From an uncultured Rhizobiaceae bacterium (GTDB lineage Bacteria > Pseudomonadota > Alphaproteobacteria > Rhizobiales > Rhizobiaceae): a stretch of DNA of 64,000 bases. The stretch is from assembly GCA_958296345.1 (NCBI GenBank), contig CATQIJ010000003.1:1-64000 (forward strand), in the 5' to 3' direction. The notes beneath the pieces are model-generated. The model made no database searches. It saw only the letters and a program-made list of their open reading frames with translations, and was not told where the DNA came from. Each line of letters starts with the position of its first letter. Position 1 is the first letter of the stretch. This document shows, piece after piece, positions 10,773 through 22,446 of this stretch. A program made the position numbers and the translations under genes.

Positions 10773-11420
10773 ATGAACCAACAAATATCCATAAATGAAG
10801 AGCAGGTAATTCTTGAAAATGCTCCTTCTGCGCGTGAGCAGGAAGTGCTTTTGGTTGTGCTGGATCTCATGATGGAAGAGGGCGATGGTTTTTCCATGGC
10901 TTCGGTTGCGCGGCGTGCTTCTTGTTCTAAAGAGACGCTTTATCGGTGGTTTGGTGATCGCGACGGTCTTTTGACAGCAACTGTTCAGTGGCAAGCGTCA
11001 AAAGTGCGTATGCCCAAGCTTGATGGTAATAATCTAACGTTAGAAGTTTTTTCAGATACGCTAAATGAATTTGCTTTTAGTTGGCTTAGTGTTTTTAACG
11101 GGTGATGTTTCAATTGCGCTTAATCGCTTGGCTGTTTCTCATGCAGGCAATAATAAATCGAGCTTGGGACGGATTGTGCTTGAAAATGGCCCTTATGCAA
11201 TGCGTACTCGATTACTGCCGATTTTCTTGATGGGGCATAAGTCAAGGCTTATTAATGTACAGGGTGATGAAGCTTTTAGGTCTTTCTTCGGTTAGTGATT
11301 GCGGATGTGCAAATTCGTGCGCTTCTTGGTGATGAAAATAAGCCTACAGAAAAACAAATAAAGAAATTTGCGCAAAGGGCGGTGGAGCAGTTCCTCGTAC
11401 TTTGCGGGAGTAAGAATTAA
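10773..11420 (+). pseudogene. TetR/AcrR-family regulator, two compensating frameshifts
   Basis: The N-terminal helix-turn-helix is clear: GFSMASVARRASCSKETLYRWFGDRDGLL, residues about 33-62. The frame is lost near the T run at 11092-11096, continues one base on (TGDVSIALNRLAVSHAG), then returns to the first frame near GG at 11290-11291, giving LVIADVQIRALLGDE and a stop at 11418-11420. The total span is 648 nt, exactly 216 codons, so an extra T and a missing G fully account for it and would restore a 215-residue regulator. It stands just upstream of ilvC. Probably intact in the organism if the indels are sequencing errors. Confidence 0.75.
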
Positions 11421-11441
11421 TTTTTAAACAAGCACAAGTAA

Positions 11442-12491
<1,050 letters not shown>

Positions 12492-12499
12492 TAAATTTG

Positions 12500-12528
12500 A
12501 GGGCTGCATTTTGTGTGGCCCTTTTTTG
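12500..12528 (+). terminator. rho-independent terminator after ilvC
   Basis: AGGGC at 12500-12504 pairs with GCCCT at 12518-12522, with further weak pairing inside, followed by a T tract. It lies 9 nt after the ilvC reading frame. Confidence 0.6.
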
Positions 12529-12584
12529 TTGCTGGCACGTTATTTGCATTGGATATTTGTGAAGTATTTTGAAAGGCTTGGGTC

Positions 12585-12844
12585 ATGGAAAACACAAATG
12601 AAAAGCGCCAGTTTCACAGGCAACGTGTATTTAAGGGCGGTTTAATTTGTTTAACAAGGGGTATTCCAGTTTTGCTTGTAAAGTGAAAAACCAGCATGAA
12701 AATGGTGTTATGGTTGAGTGTGAAAACACTTTGGGTATTCCAAGTGAAGTCAAGTTTAGATTGGGCGAACAGGGTAGCTCAGTTCCAGCTAAAATAATTT
12801 GGCGCACTCAAACAAAAATGGGTATTTCCTTAATTCGACCATAA
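12585..12844 (+). pseudogene. PilZ-domain protein, one frameshift
   Basis: From ATG 12585 the frame reads MENTNEKRQFHRQRVFKGG, including the R-x3-R motif typical of c-di-GMP-binding PilZ domains. It then runs off at the TTT at 12650-12652. One added T joins it to FNKGYSSFACKVKNQHENG and the C-terminal KMGISLI, giving an 86-residue single PilZ domain, a common size in Rhizobiales. Without correction only the 65-residue part from 12647 is open. It may bind c-di-GMP through the Arg-rich N-terminus. Probably an intact gene hit by a homopolymer error. Confidence 0.65.
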
Positions 12845-12912
12845 GCTTAAGGATGCTTTGAACTTTTGCAAATTATGATAGGGTGAGTTTCAACAAATTT
12901 ATCTGGAATTCC

Positions 12913-14021
12913 ATGACCCTTCGTATTGCTACCTTTAATGCTGAAAACCTAATGCAGCGGTTTGATTTTTCTGGTTGGGGCAATGAAATGCGGCGCGATC
13001 GCACGCTTCATATGCTGGATGTTAAAGATGAGAAGCATTTTCAAACTTTAGAACAGGCGAGGGTTGTTGCTCATACGGATGATACGATGCAGCTAACAGC
13101 ACTTGCTGTTGCTGATTGCCGTGCGGATATTCTTTGTATGCAAGAGGTAGAAAATCTCGATGCGCTTAATGCTTTTGAATATGGATACTTATTTAAGATG
13201 GCTGGGCATGGATATCGCCATAAGTATCTGGTTGAGGGAAATGACCGCCGGGGAATTGATGTCTGCGTGATGATGCGAGATGAGACGGCGACCGGTGAGA
13301 AAATAGAATTTGTCTCTATGAAAAGCCATGCGAAGCTCACCTATAAAGATTTAGGGATTCATAACAAAGCTTTAGCTGAAACTGGTAATGAACCAAATGA
13401 ACGTATTTTTAGACGTGATTGCCTAGAGATTGATGTGAAAGTCGGTGGCGTGAGCTTACGATTTATACGGTTCATTTTAAATCCATGGGTGGCAGTAAAA
13501 AAGATGTCGATGGTCGGACGTGGACCATGCCAGTTCGAGAAGCAGAAGCAAAAGCGGTTCGCAAAATTATTGAAAAGCGTTTTGGCAAGGATAATACGAG
13601 CAATAAACGTTGGATGATTTGCGGTGATATGAATGATTATCGCTCGCGTGTTATTGTTAAGGGAGACCGTCATTTAGGGTATGAATTCAATTCTGAAATA
13701 GAAACGAAGTCTGGTTTTGACCCACTTATATCAGAAGGTTTTTCAACTAATTTAGTTGAGCGGCGCGATTCTCTTGATCAATGGACGCTCTATCATTCTC
13801 GTGGACCGCAAGAGCAGCACTTATGCCAGCTTGATTATATATTAGCATCGCCTGTTTTGGCTGAAAAAAATCCAAAATCCGTCCCACAGATTATTCGTAA
13901 TGGTCAGCCGTTCAGGACACCTTTTCCTAAAGGGCAAGAAGTAGAACGTTATCCACGAACAGGTTGGGACAGGCCAAAGTCATCAGATCATTGCCCTGTG
14001 GTGGTAGAATTGACGATCTAA
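12913..14021 (+). pseudogene. endonuclease/exonuclease/phosphatase (EEP) family protein, one frameshift
   Basis: The N-terminal part reads RIATFNAENLMQRFDF and ILCMQEVENLDALNAF (the metal-binding Glu of the family). It loses frame at TTT 13462-13464. Adding one T gives LRFYTVHFKSMGGSKK and continues in the frame ending at 14021, with ICGDMNDYRSR and the terminal SDHCPVVVEL, the catalytic Asp and Asp-His pairs. The corrected product is 369 residues. EEP enzymes hydrolyse phosphodiesters of nucleic acids, lipids or nucleotides; the substrate here is unknown. The stop overlaps the convergent methyltransferase by 4 nt. Confidence 0.75.
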
Positions 14022-14607
14022 CGCTTAGATAAAATTGCAACGCACGGAGACATTTCTCCTGATAGAGCTTTGCCAACGCCTGTTGTTTTTTCAAGCACTG
14101 AAAAGCCAGCTTCTTTTAAGTGTTGTTCAAGTCTTTCTCTGAATAATAGCTGTATATACGACCTAACCTATCGCGGTGCATACCGTCACCAGTTTTCATT
14201 CCTATATGGAAAACACCATTAGGAACAAGCGCCTTATGAATTGCATTTAGGTACCTTGGGAAGTCTTCTATTGATGCGTGTAGCAAGCTAAAGTTTGCCC
14301 ATATTCCATCATATGTATTTTTGACAGTAAGATCGTCGAAAGTGCTTTGTCTTGCGTTGATGCCGTATTTTTCACTTGCGAGTTTTACCATTTCTTTTGA
14401 TGCGTCTACAGCGTCAATTCTTAAGCCTTTATCACGCATCAATGCTGATGAGTTTCCTGGGCCACATCCTAAATCTAATACAAAACTATTTGGTTTAAGA
14501 TGTTCAATAAATAACACGAGAGCAGGATCTACTCCGCTCTCTTCAACGATGTTAGCATATTCGTCTACTTGCGCATCATATACAGCAATGGTTTCACTGT
14601 CTGACAT
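14018..14607 (-). CDS. class I SAM-dependent methyltransferase (C-terminus frameshifted)
   Basis: SAM-binding motif I is VLDLGCGPGNSS, followed by IDAVDASKEMV and DGIWANFSLLH, typical of the small Methyltransf_11/25 type. The open frame stops at 14116 (163 residues). Inserting one base at about 14132 lets the frame continue as KELEQHLKEAGFSVLEKTTG to TAG at 14018-14020, giving 196 residues. It starts 4 nt after the end of the MscS-like gene and is probably cotranscribed with it. The methyl acceptor is unknown. Confidence 0.75.
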
Positions 14608-14610
14608 TGC

Positions 14611-16977
14611 TTAAGGTCCATCATCTGTTTTTTGTGGGAGTTGCGCTGCCGCTTCATCATCGAGCACTGATCGGGCTGCAGCTGTGATAGAAGATTTTTG
14701 TTTGTCGGTGAGTGGTTCTGTAGGTTCTTCAGCCAGACGTACGGTCACTTCTTTATTTGCGAAGCGAATGTCTTCGCGTTCAAACAATTCTCTGATAGCT
14801 GCATATACAACCTTACGCGTTACAAATTGATCTCCAGGCTTTGTCATGAATTTTACTCGGATAATCATTGCCGAGTCTTCCATCTTATAAACACCCTGTG
14901 ATTTTAGTGGCTGTACGAAGAGGTGTCCTGCTTCTTTGTGTTCAAGTAGTTGTTGACCTAGTTTTTTGACGAGTTTACGCACGCGCTCTATATCTGTGTC
15001 ATAAGTTAAACGTAGCGGCAACTTCATCATAACCCAATCGCGAGAGTAGTTAGTAAGCTGTTTGATTTCGCCAAAAGGAACTGTGTGGAGGGGGCCATTA
15101 TGGTGACGAAGTTGGAAGGAGCGAAGTGAAATTTTTTCAACCGTGCCACGGATATCTCCAAGCTCTATATATTCTCCTTTACGAAATGCATCGTCGAACA
15201 AGAAGAAGCCACCAGAGAAAATATCCCTAATTAAGGCTTGAGAACCAAAGCCTACCGCCAAACCAATAACACCCGCACCTGCGAATAATGGGGCTATATC
15301 AACGCCTGCGTTAGATAAAATTACCATAACTGCAAGAATGATGATTGTTACGACAAACACGTTGCGAACTAAGGGTAATAAAGTGCCTATTCGAGATGTG
15401 CTTTGGCCACCCATTTCATTATCACCATCATCCTCTGGAGATGCGCCAACACCTTGTTCTGCAAGTTGGTGGTCAATATAGATAACAACTGCGCGATACA
15501 AGAACCATGCAATGAATATTATGATAAGCGTATCTAGAAACTCGGTGATAGGGTTGCCTGTTTTTCCTATGTTTACAGACCAATTACTGAGAATAAAACC
15601 AGTAGCAAAAATGGTAATTAATATACCTGCAGCGCTTTCGATAAGGGATTTAAAGATTGGCTTGAAAACGGGCATTGCTTCAAGCTCATTTGCATTCATC
15701 ATGCGGTTGATAATCAACTCTTCGTCGTCATCGTCACTATCCGCATTCGTTTCTATTGCTGCTTCTATCGCCGCTCTTTCTTCTGCAAGTTTTGTTTTTC
15801 TTGCTCGTGAGCAAGTAAAACGCGTTCTTCAAAACGTTTTTGGCGTGCGACATAGAAGCGATCAACCACAATTAAAACGATTGAGTAAATAGTGACCGCT
15901 AAAATTAGCGCCGTTATGGGTGAGCCAATAATGGAGAGTGAATCTGGTAAGTTCAACAAAATCCTGTATGTGCTGAATACCCAAGCAACAATTAGATAGC
16001 CAATCATGATTAGATAGGCTTGAGAGGCAAGGGTGCGCCTCCAAATTGGTTTGTTTGACGGCTCGCCTTTGCCCAGAATAATAGCCTTTATATCTTGGCG
16101 ATGTTTATAAGCTAAAGTGCCAAATAAAAGAGCTGACAGCAATAAACAGACAATGACAACTAATTTTAAGGTGTCTGCTGATAAGCCAATGAAGGCTAAC
16201 CAAACGAAGAATGCAGAAAAAAGTACTACTGTGAGTGCGGCACGTCTCCACTGTCTCTGCATTTTTTCAGCAGCTTCATCGCTAAGGTTTATCATGCGAT
16301 GAGACGGCGTATCTGGCGCTATAAGGTTGAATCAAAATAACATGCCTGAAAATACGATATGCGGAATAAGCCCCTATGATAACGCCAATCGTAACGCGGC
16401 TAGGTTGATGCCCTGAATCGAATATAACAGCCACCGTTATAGCGACTACTGCCATGAGGCTTACATTCACGAGAATTAACAATGCACGATATAATAAGTA
16501 TGTAATTTTCTCTGCACGATTTTGCGGGTCACGATTATAAAGACCTCTGAAATATTTTTGATTCCAACGTCTGATTGCGTAAGCAGGGCCTGAACCAATT
16601 ACTATACCAGCTATTGCTGTTGCAATTGCCCACCAAAGCCAGGTTAGAGTGCCATCTGGACTTAAGGCGTGGAAGCGTTCGTATATAATGTTAAAGGCTT
16701 GTGGTGCTTTGCCAATAATTCTGCTAATTTCCGAGCGGATCTTTAAAATATTATCAGCAATGCTGGGGCCAGTATCGACTACTTCGTCTTTGTCATCGTT
16801 GGGCGAGATGACAATGACATTCAGACCTTTTTCTTTTGCACTGTCTATTAATTGCTCAAAATCCGCTGGACTAGCCGCGTTTTCGCTTTGAGCTATTGCT
16901 GGGTTTATTGTTGCAATTATAAAAATAAACGCAAAGGCAAAAAGAAATGAATGAATAGTAGCTTTGAAAATAGACAT
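14611..16977 (-). pseudogene. MscS-family mechanosensitive ion channel, two frameshifts
   Basis: Three abutting frames form one protein of about 788 residues. The first (16977-16282) has a signal peptide (FIFIIATINPAIAQ) and a membrane domain. The second (16295-15765) has further membrane helices. The third (15717-14611) carries the MscS pore and beta domain (APLFAGAGVIGLAVGFGSQA, DIRGTVEKISLRSFQLR, VPFGEIKQLTNYSRDW). The joins are an extra base near 16320-16324 and a missing one in TTTT at 15790-15793; corrected, the bridge reads EQEKQKLAEERAAIEAAI. The protein would release osmolytes on hypo-osmotic shock. Both lesions are homopolymer indels, so the gene is probably functional. Confidence 0.75.
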
Positions 16978-17104
16978 AATGATCCCGTTTTATATATCTT
17001 TCCGAGTAAACATCAGTAAATGTGTAGATAGCAAGCCTTTGTTGGTTACATGAACAGGCAATTTTATGTTCAATGGCATAAATCGAATCTAATATTGGAT
17101 AATC

Positions 17105-18365
17105 ATGCTCTCACTTTTTGAAATTGCTTCGCTTCTTTTGGCTTTGTCAGCTTTTTTTGGCTGGATGAATCATGTGTTCTTTAAACTACCGCATACGATT
17201 GGATTATTGGTCATTTCATTGTTCGCCTCGCTTTCAATGCTTGCGGCAGAAAAACTTTTCCCTTCAATTGGGCTAATCGATACATTTCAGGCGCTCATTG
17301 GCCAGATTGATTTTTATTCAACGGTGATGGAAGGGATGCTTGCGTTTCTTCTTTTTGCAGGTGCTTTGCATGTTAACTTTGAAAAAATGGCAGACCAGAA
17401 ATGGCCAATACTTTTGATGGCTACGTTTGATGTTGTTTTATCAACGTTTATTGTAGGAACTGGATTTTGGCTGTTGGCAGGAATATTTGGCATTGAAATT
17501 CCGTATGCTTGGGCGTTGGTTTTTGGCGCATTGATTTCACCTACTGATCCTGTGGCTGTTTTAAGTCTTTTGAAGTCGGTAAATATCCCTCAAGCACTGT
17601 AAGCTAAAATTGCAGGCGAGTCTTTGTTTAATGATGGTGTTGGTGTTGTTGTATTTACAATTGTTGTCGCCATTGCAGTGAGTGATGGGCAGGGCGGTGT
17701 TGATTTTGCACACATTGCAGAGCTATTTGTGGTCGAGGCGATTGGCGGTGCTGTTCTTGGTTTGATAACAGGCTGGATTGCATATCGTGCAATGGCAACG
17801 ATGGATGAGTACACGCTGGAGATTTTAATATCCTTGGGTATTGTTGCAGCAACGTATGCGATAGCGTTGCGGTTGCACCTTTCAGGCCCAATTGCTGTTG
17901 TTGTTACTGGGCTTTTGCTTGGAAACCGTGGCAAACTGGTGGGTATGAGCTGAAAAACAGCTGAGCATTTATTTTCATTCTGGCACCTTCTCGATGAGAT
18001 TTTGAACTCTGTTTCAATTCCTTCTAATTGGGTTGGAAATCCTAATTGTTGCGATTGATCCATCCTTTGGCTGGTTGGTTGTGCTAACCATTCCTCTTGT
18101 TCTGGCTGCTCGTTTTACTGCGGTGGCAGTTCCTATTATGACTTTATCAAAATTTAGAACCTTCACGAATGGCGCTATTCCTGTTTTGACTTGGGGAGGA
18201 TTGAGAGGCGGTATCTCGGTAGCACTCGTATTATCTTTACCTGATAATGAAAATAAACCATTGTTACTAACAGCGACATTTGCTGTGGTTTTATTCTCGG
18301 TTATTATTCAAGGCTTAACAGTGAAAAAGGTAATCGCTGCAACTGTTGATAAAAAATTGGTTTAA
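17105..18365 (+). pseudogene. broken NhaP/CPA1-type Na+/H+ antiporter
   Basis: A CPA1 cation/proton antiporter with hydrophobic helices throughout and the conserved ALISPTDPVAVLSLLK and AKIAGESLFNDGVGVVVFT regions, the latter with the Asn-Asp pair of the transport site. There are three lesions: TAA at 17600-17602 where the family has Glu in QALEAKIAGES, TGA at 17951-17953 before KTAEHLFSFWHLLDEI, and a one-base insertion in TTT at 18012-18014, after which FLLIGLEILIVAIDP follows. Two substitutions to stops plus an indel suggest real decay. Antiport activity is not expected. Confidence 0.8.
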
Positions 18366-18386
18366 TAATTTTGCTAAGGAAGTCTT

Positions 18387-19280
18387 ATGTCTCGTCATTA
18401 TTTTACCCTAGATGTTTTTACAGATAAAGCTCTGTCGGGTAACCCTCTTGCAGTCGTATTAGATAGTGAGGGGCTTGATGATGAGATGATGCAAAAGATT
18501 GCAGGGGAGTTTAATGTCTCTGAGACAGTCTTTGTTATGCCGCCAGTAGATTCAAAAAATAGAGCTAAGGTTCGTATTTTTACGCCAGGTAGAGAGTTGC
18601 CATTTGCTGGTCACCCAACAATTGGTACAGCAGTTTTGTTGAGTCATCTCGATGGCTTAGGTGAGGGGGCTGAACTTGTGCTAGAAGAAAACGTTGGACT
18701 GGTTCCCTGTGTCATCTCTGGTACATCAGCAAGTTTTACAATTCCTAAATTACCAACTCGTGTTGAGGCTGAGTTAGATATAGATATAGATCTAATGGCA
18801 GAAACGCTTGGTCTTCAAACAAATGATATAGGTATTGAGGGGCATTCTTACGCACCTTGTCATGCAGGAGTTCCATTTCCTACATTACCAATTGCAAGTT
18901 TAAAGGCTTTGCAATCTATAAAACTCAATGCTCCTTTGTTGACACAGCATAATGTTCCTCGCGGGTTAGAAGATGAGATTTTTGTATATTCTAAAGAGAC
19001 TTTTGCTGCTGACGCTGATTACCAAGTGCGTATGTTTGCTCCTGCTATGGGGATTCCTGAAGACCCGGCCACTGGCAGTGCCGTTGCTGGGTTTGCAGGC
19101 CAAATAATGGCTTGCGATAAACCTTCGGATGGTCATCACGTTTTTATAATTGATCAAGGCATTGAAATGGGCAGGCCTTCTCGTATTGAGCTTGGAATGA
19201 CCGTTGAAAATGGAAAACTACTAAATGCAACGATATCAGGTGGCGCTGTTATTGTTAGCGAAGGTCAATTGCATATTTAA
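18387..19280 (+). CDS. PhzF-family phenazine biosynthesis-like protein
   Basis: A 297-residue member of the PhzF isomerase superfamily (diaminopimelate-epimerase-like fold). Motifs include TDKALSGNPLAVV near the N-terminus, with the catalytic Glu in NVSETVFV, then GRELPFAGHPTIGTA and GIPEDPATGSAVAGF. RBS AAGGAAG precedes ATG. Most such proteins have no known substrate, and nothing nearby suggests phenazine synthesis. It is 21 nt downstream of the broken antiporter and may share its promoter. Confidence 0.9.
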   Translation: MSRHYFTLDVFTDKALSGNPLAVVLDSEGLDDEMMQKIAGEFNVSETVFVMPPVDSKNRAKVRIFTPGRELPFAGHPTIGTAVLLSHLDGLGEGAELVLEENVGLVPCVISGTSASFTIPKLPTRVEAELDIDIDLMAETLGLQTNDIGIEGHSYAPCHAGVPFPTLPIASLKALQSIKLNAPLLTQHNVPRGLEDEIFVYSKETFAADADYQVRMFAPAMGIPEDPATGSAVAGFAGQIMACDKPSDGHHVFIIDQGIEMGRPSRIELGMTVENGKLLNATISGGAVIVSEGQLHI

Positions 19281-19573
19281 TGCGTGCCGCTGACCACAAA
19301 TAGGCTTGGGGCATGAGTCAACCGCATATGAAGGAGTGTCCCCCTTCAAGCAAAGTACAATATTTTTCATTAATATTGCATTTGAATTATATTTTATTTA
19401 ATTAATTGTAATTATTTAATAATACATGAATCTCAACAATAAAATGTATTTCTGTAGGCTTTGGATATTTATTCTTAGTTGGCTGGAATGCGACTTTGAT
19501 AGCGCAATTTGACGAGTGGAAAGTAACCGTTCTGATTAGTACTCTCAAAATGTTCTGTGATTGAGGTGTTGTT
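19281..19573. other. AT-rich intergenic region upstream of the DmdA-like gene
   Basis: About 290 bp, very AT-rich in the centre, with no convincing ORF. It contains a GGAGTGTCCCCC motif and, next to the start at 19574, a GAGGT ribosome binding site. No riboswitch fold was recognised. Confidence 0.5.
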
Positions 19574-20695
19574 ATGAGCTTTGGTATTGCAATTGGTGCG
19601 CGTGTTCGCAAATCCCCATATTTTGATAAAACAATTGAAGACGGTGTGAGTGCGTTTTCTGTCTATAATCATATGTATATGCCAACGAGTTATGGTGATG
19701 CTGCGGCTGAGTATGATCGCCTGATAAATGGCGTTGCTATGTGGGATGTGGCAGTTGAGCGTCAAGTCTCGCTAAAAGGTTCTGATGCAGAAAAGCTTGC
19801 TCGTTATTTAACGCCGCGTGAATTAGGTGCGCTTAACATTGGACAAGGGCGTTATGTACCTTTGTGTGATCATCGCGGCACGCTAATTAATGACCCTGTT
19901 CTTCTACCTCTGTCAGAAGATGAATGTTGGCTTTCAATTGCAGATAGTGATGTGATGTTATTCGCACGCGCTATTGCAGCTGAACGCGGATATAATGTTT
20001 CAATTCATGAACCCGATGTGTCGCCACTTGCTATTCAAGGGCCAAAGGCTGTTGAAGTTGTCGCTGATTTATTTGGTGATTGGATTCGTGGCCTTAAGTA
20101 TTTTGGGTATCGTGAGACTACACTAAATGGCATACCATTACACGTAGCTCGTTCTGGTTGGTCTAAACAGGGTGGCTATGAGCTTTATTTAACTGATGGC
20201 TCGCGTGGCGGTGAATTGTGGGATTTGGTTAAAGAGGCGGGCAAACCTTATGATATTGGTCCAGGAACGCCGAATTACATTGAGCGTTTGGAAAGTGGAC
20301 TTGTTTCATATGGCGCGGATACAGATGATTTCACTAATCCTTATGAAATTGGTCTTGGCAAATTTGTTTCTCTAAGCCGTGAAGATGATTTTATTGGTAA
20401 AAAAGCACTAACTCAAATTCATGCAGATGGTATTAAACGCCAGTTTGTTGGTTATAAAATTGAAGGCGAACCTTTATCTGCTGGCAACCAACATAAATTG
20501 CCAGTAAAAAATAACGAAAGTCATGTTGGGTTTGTATCCGCATCTGGTTGGTCACCAAGGGTTAAATCTAATATTGGTGTTGGTCTTATTGAAGCGGCAT
20601 TTAGTGAGCCTGGTACTAAGGTAACAATTCAGACAGATACATCTGATGGAGATTTAACGGCTACAATTTCAAAGCTTCCATTTGATATTGCATAA
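19574..20695 (+). CDS. dmdA: DmdA-like dimethylsulfoniopropionate demethylase (GcvT family)
   Basis: A 373-residue aminomethyltransferase-fold protein that resembles DmdA more than GcvT. It has FSVYNHMYMPTSY, AMWDVAVERQVSLKG, CWLSIADSDVM, VSPLAIQGPKA, and above all ARSGWSKQGGYELYL with the Trp-Ser-Lys-Gln segment seen in SAR11 DmdA. DmdA moves a methyl group from DMSP to tetrahydrofolate, yielding methylmercaptopropionate and 5-methyl-THF. MetY lies about 450 bp downstream and could reuse methanethiol. No DmdB/C/D set is seen here. A related folate-dependent demethylase for another osmolyte is the alternative. Confidence 0.7.
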   Translation: MSFGIAIGARVRKSPYFDKTIEDGVSAFSVYNHMYMPTSYGDAAAEYDRLINGVAMWDVAVERQVSLKGSDAEKLARYLTPRELGALNIGQGRYVPLCDHRGTLINDPVLLPLSEDECWLSIADSDVMLFARAIAAERGYNVSIHEPDVSPLAIQGPKAVEVVADLFGDWIRGLKYFGYRETTLNGIPLHVARSGWSKQGGYELYLTDGSRGGELWDLVKEAGKPYDIGPGTPNYIERLESGLVSYGADTDDFTNPYEIGLGKFVSLSREDDFIGKKALTQIHADGIKRQFVGYKIEGEPLSAGNQHKLPVKNNESHVGFVSASGWSPRVKSNIGVGLIEAAFSEPGTKVTIQTDTSDGDLTATISKLPFDIA

Positions 20696-20735
20696 AAGAA
20701 GTTGTTTACTTTGGATTTGCTTAGGTGAAACTCTA

Positions 20736-21140
20736 ATGAAATATATCGTGGTATCAGTATTTGTTATACTCTCTGCGAGTAGCCATGTTGCTCACGCAGA
20801 AGAGCCTGTTTCGATACGTGATTTGCTCCTTGTTAATTCAATTACCAACCCCCGTTTTGGATGTTTGTATTACCGTGACGAAAAGACGGCTGAATATTTT
20901 TTAAATGGTGTTGATAGGAGCTACGGTTGGTCTGTTTATAATGACCGTTATATATCTGGATCAAATTGTGGTGCGGCTGGTTGTAACATTGAGAAACTAG
21001 GGGATCAACTTACCTTCTCATCCGTTCAGACTGAGTATTCCATTACTGTAAATTTGCACAAAGGAAATTACTGTAATGCTGGTGTAATATCTGAACTGAA
21101 TTCTGTATATTTTGTAAATGAATTTTCTCAAACTCAATAA
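20736..21140 (+). CDS. small secreted hypothetical protein
   Basis: From ATG 20736 the product has 134 residues and a clear signal peptide (VVSVFVILSASSHVAHAEEP, cleavage after AHA). The mature part contains four or more cysteines (GCLYYRDEK, SNCGAAGCNIEK, KGNYCNAG), so periplasmic disulfides are likely. The longer frame from 20682 would hide the signal peptide and has no RBS. It lies between the DmdA-like and MetY-like genes in the same direction. No family recognised. Confidence 0.65.
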   Translation: MKYIVVSVFVILSASSHVAHAEEPVSIRDLLLVNSITNPRFGCLYYRDEKTAEYFLNGVDRSYGWSVYNDRYISGSNCGAAGCNIEKLGDQLTFSSVQTEYSITVNLHKGNYCNAGVISELNSVYFVNEFSQTQ

Positions 21141-21150
21141 GGCTGATTGA

Positions 21151-22446
21151 ATGTCTGATTTTTACGACCTTGAAACGATGGCGCTTCATGCAGGGCATGT
21201 GCCTGATAAAAAAGGCGGTTCACGTGCTGTGCCCATTCATCAGACTACGTCTTACATGTTTGAAGATAGCCGTCACGCTGCGGCACTTTATAACATGGAG
21301 GAAGGTGGGCATCTTTATACGCGCATCTCTAATCCAACCGTAGCTGTGCTTGAACAACGTGTTGCTGCGATGGAAGGCGGTGTTGCTTGTACTGCCTGCG
21401 CATCTGGCATGGCCGCATTGCATTTGGTTGCGACTATGTTGGCAAGTGCGGGGGATCATATTGTTTCTACCGCACAGCTTTATGGCGCAAACATTAACCT
21501 GCTTAAAAACACCATGCCACGTTTTGGTGTTGAAACTAGCTTTGTGCATGGTCGTGATCTGGATGCAATGGAAGCTGCTATTCAGGAAAATACTAAGTTT
21601 ATTTTTTGCGAGCTGATTGGTAATCCTGGCCTGGATGTTTTAGATGTTGACCGTGTTGTTGAAATTGCAAACAAGGCCGGTATTCCAGTTGTGATGGATG
21701 CAACTTTCTGTACACCTTATTTGTTTAAGCCGTTCTATCATGGTGTCAGTGTCATTGTACATTCGCTAACAAAGTGGATGGGCGGGCATGGTGTTGCTAT
21801 TGGTGGTGCTGTTGTTGATGGCGGTAACTTTAATTGGGGGCAGAACGATAAGTTCCCAACGCTAACTTCTGCTCACTATGCTCTTGATGGCATCAATTTC
21901 TGGGAAGAATATGGACCGGCTGCTTTGACAATGCGTGTACGTGCTGAAGGTATGTATAACTTTGGTCCAGCGCTTTCACCAACTAATGCATTCCATTTAC
22001 TACAAGGTATTGAAACTTTGCCAATGAGAATGGAGCGGCATATTTCTAATGCCCGTGCGATGGTTGAATTTCTGAAGAACCATGAAATGGTTTCTTGGGT
22101 TAAACACCCTGAGTTAGAAGACCATCCCGACCATGAAATAGCCAAACGCATTTTGCCTAAAGGTGCAGGGTCGATGATTGGTTTCGGTGTGAAGGGTGGT
22201 CGCGCGGCTGGTAGTGCATTTATTGAAAGTGTAGAGCTTGCTTCTCACTTGGCAAATGTTGGGGATGCGAAAACGCTAGTTATTCACCCAGCGTCTACAA
22301 CGCACAGTCACATTTCTGCTGAAGATATGAAGGCAGGCGGTTTGAGCGAAGATATGATCAGGCTTTCTGTCGGACTTGAATCGATTGAAGACTTGAAAGC
22401 TGATTTCAATCAAGCGCTAAAAGCTGCTGAGAGGGCTGTTCGATGA
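21151..22446 (+). CDS. metY: O-acetylhomoserine sulfhydrylase-like PLP enzyme
   Basis: A 431-residue Cys/Met-metabolism PLP enzyme with the length of O-acetylhomoserine aminocarboxypropyltransferase. It shows YTRISNPTVAVLEQRVAAMEGG, ACASGMAALHL, the PLP-lysine region VHSLTKWMGGHGVAIGG, and the C-terminal LVIHPASTTHS. It would join O-acetylhomoserine with sulfide or methanethiol to give homocysteine or methionine. Placement downstream of the DmdA-like gene would suit methanethiol capture. The last codons overlap the next gene's start (ATGA), so translational coupling is likely. Methionine gamma-lyase is less likely on length. Confidence 0.85.
   Translation: MSDFYDLETMALHAGHVPDKKGGSRAVPIHQTTSYMFEDSRHAAALYNMEEGGHLYTRISNPTVAVLEQRVAAMEGGVACTACASGMAALHLVATMLASAGDHIVSTAQLYGANINLLKNTMPRFGVETSFVHGRDLDAMEAAIQENTKFIFCELIGNPGLDVLDVDRVVEIANKAGIPVVMDATFCTPYLFKPFYHGVSVIVHSLTKWMGGHGVAIGGAVVDGGNFNWGQNDKFPTLTSAHYALDGINFWEEYGPAALTMRVRAEGMYNFGPALSPTNAFHLLQGIETLPMRMERHISNARAMVEFLKNHEMVSWVKHPELEDHPDHEIAKRILPKGAGSMIGFGVKGGRAAGSAFIESVELASHLANVGDAKTLVIHPASTTHSHISAEDMKAGGLSEDMIRLSVGLESIEDLKADFNQALKAAERAVR

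Noticed and set aside
19574-20695. Glycine cleavage T protein (gcvT)
   Set aside because: The WDVAVERQV and ARSGWSKQGGYE motifs fit DmdA-type proteins better, and no gcvH or gcvP is adjacent.
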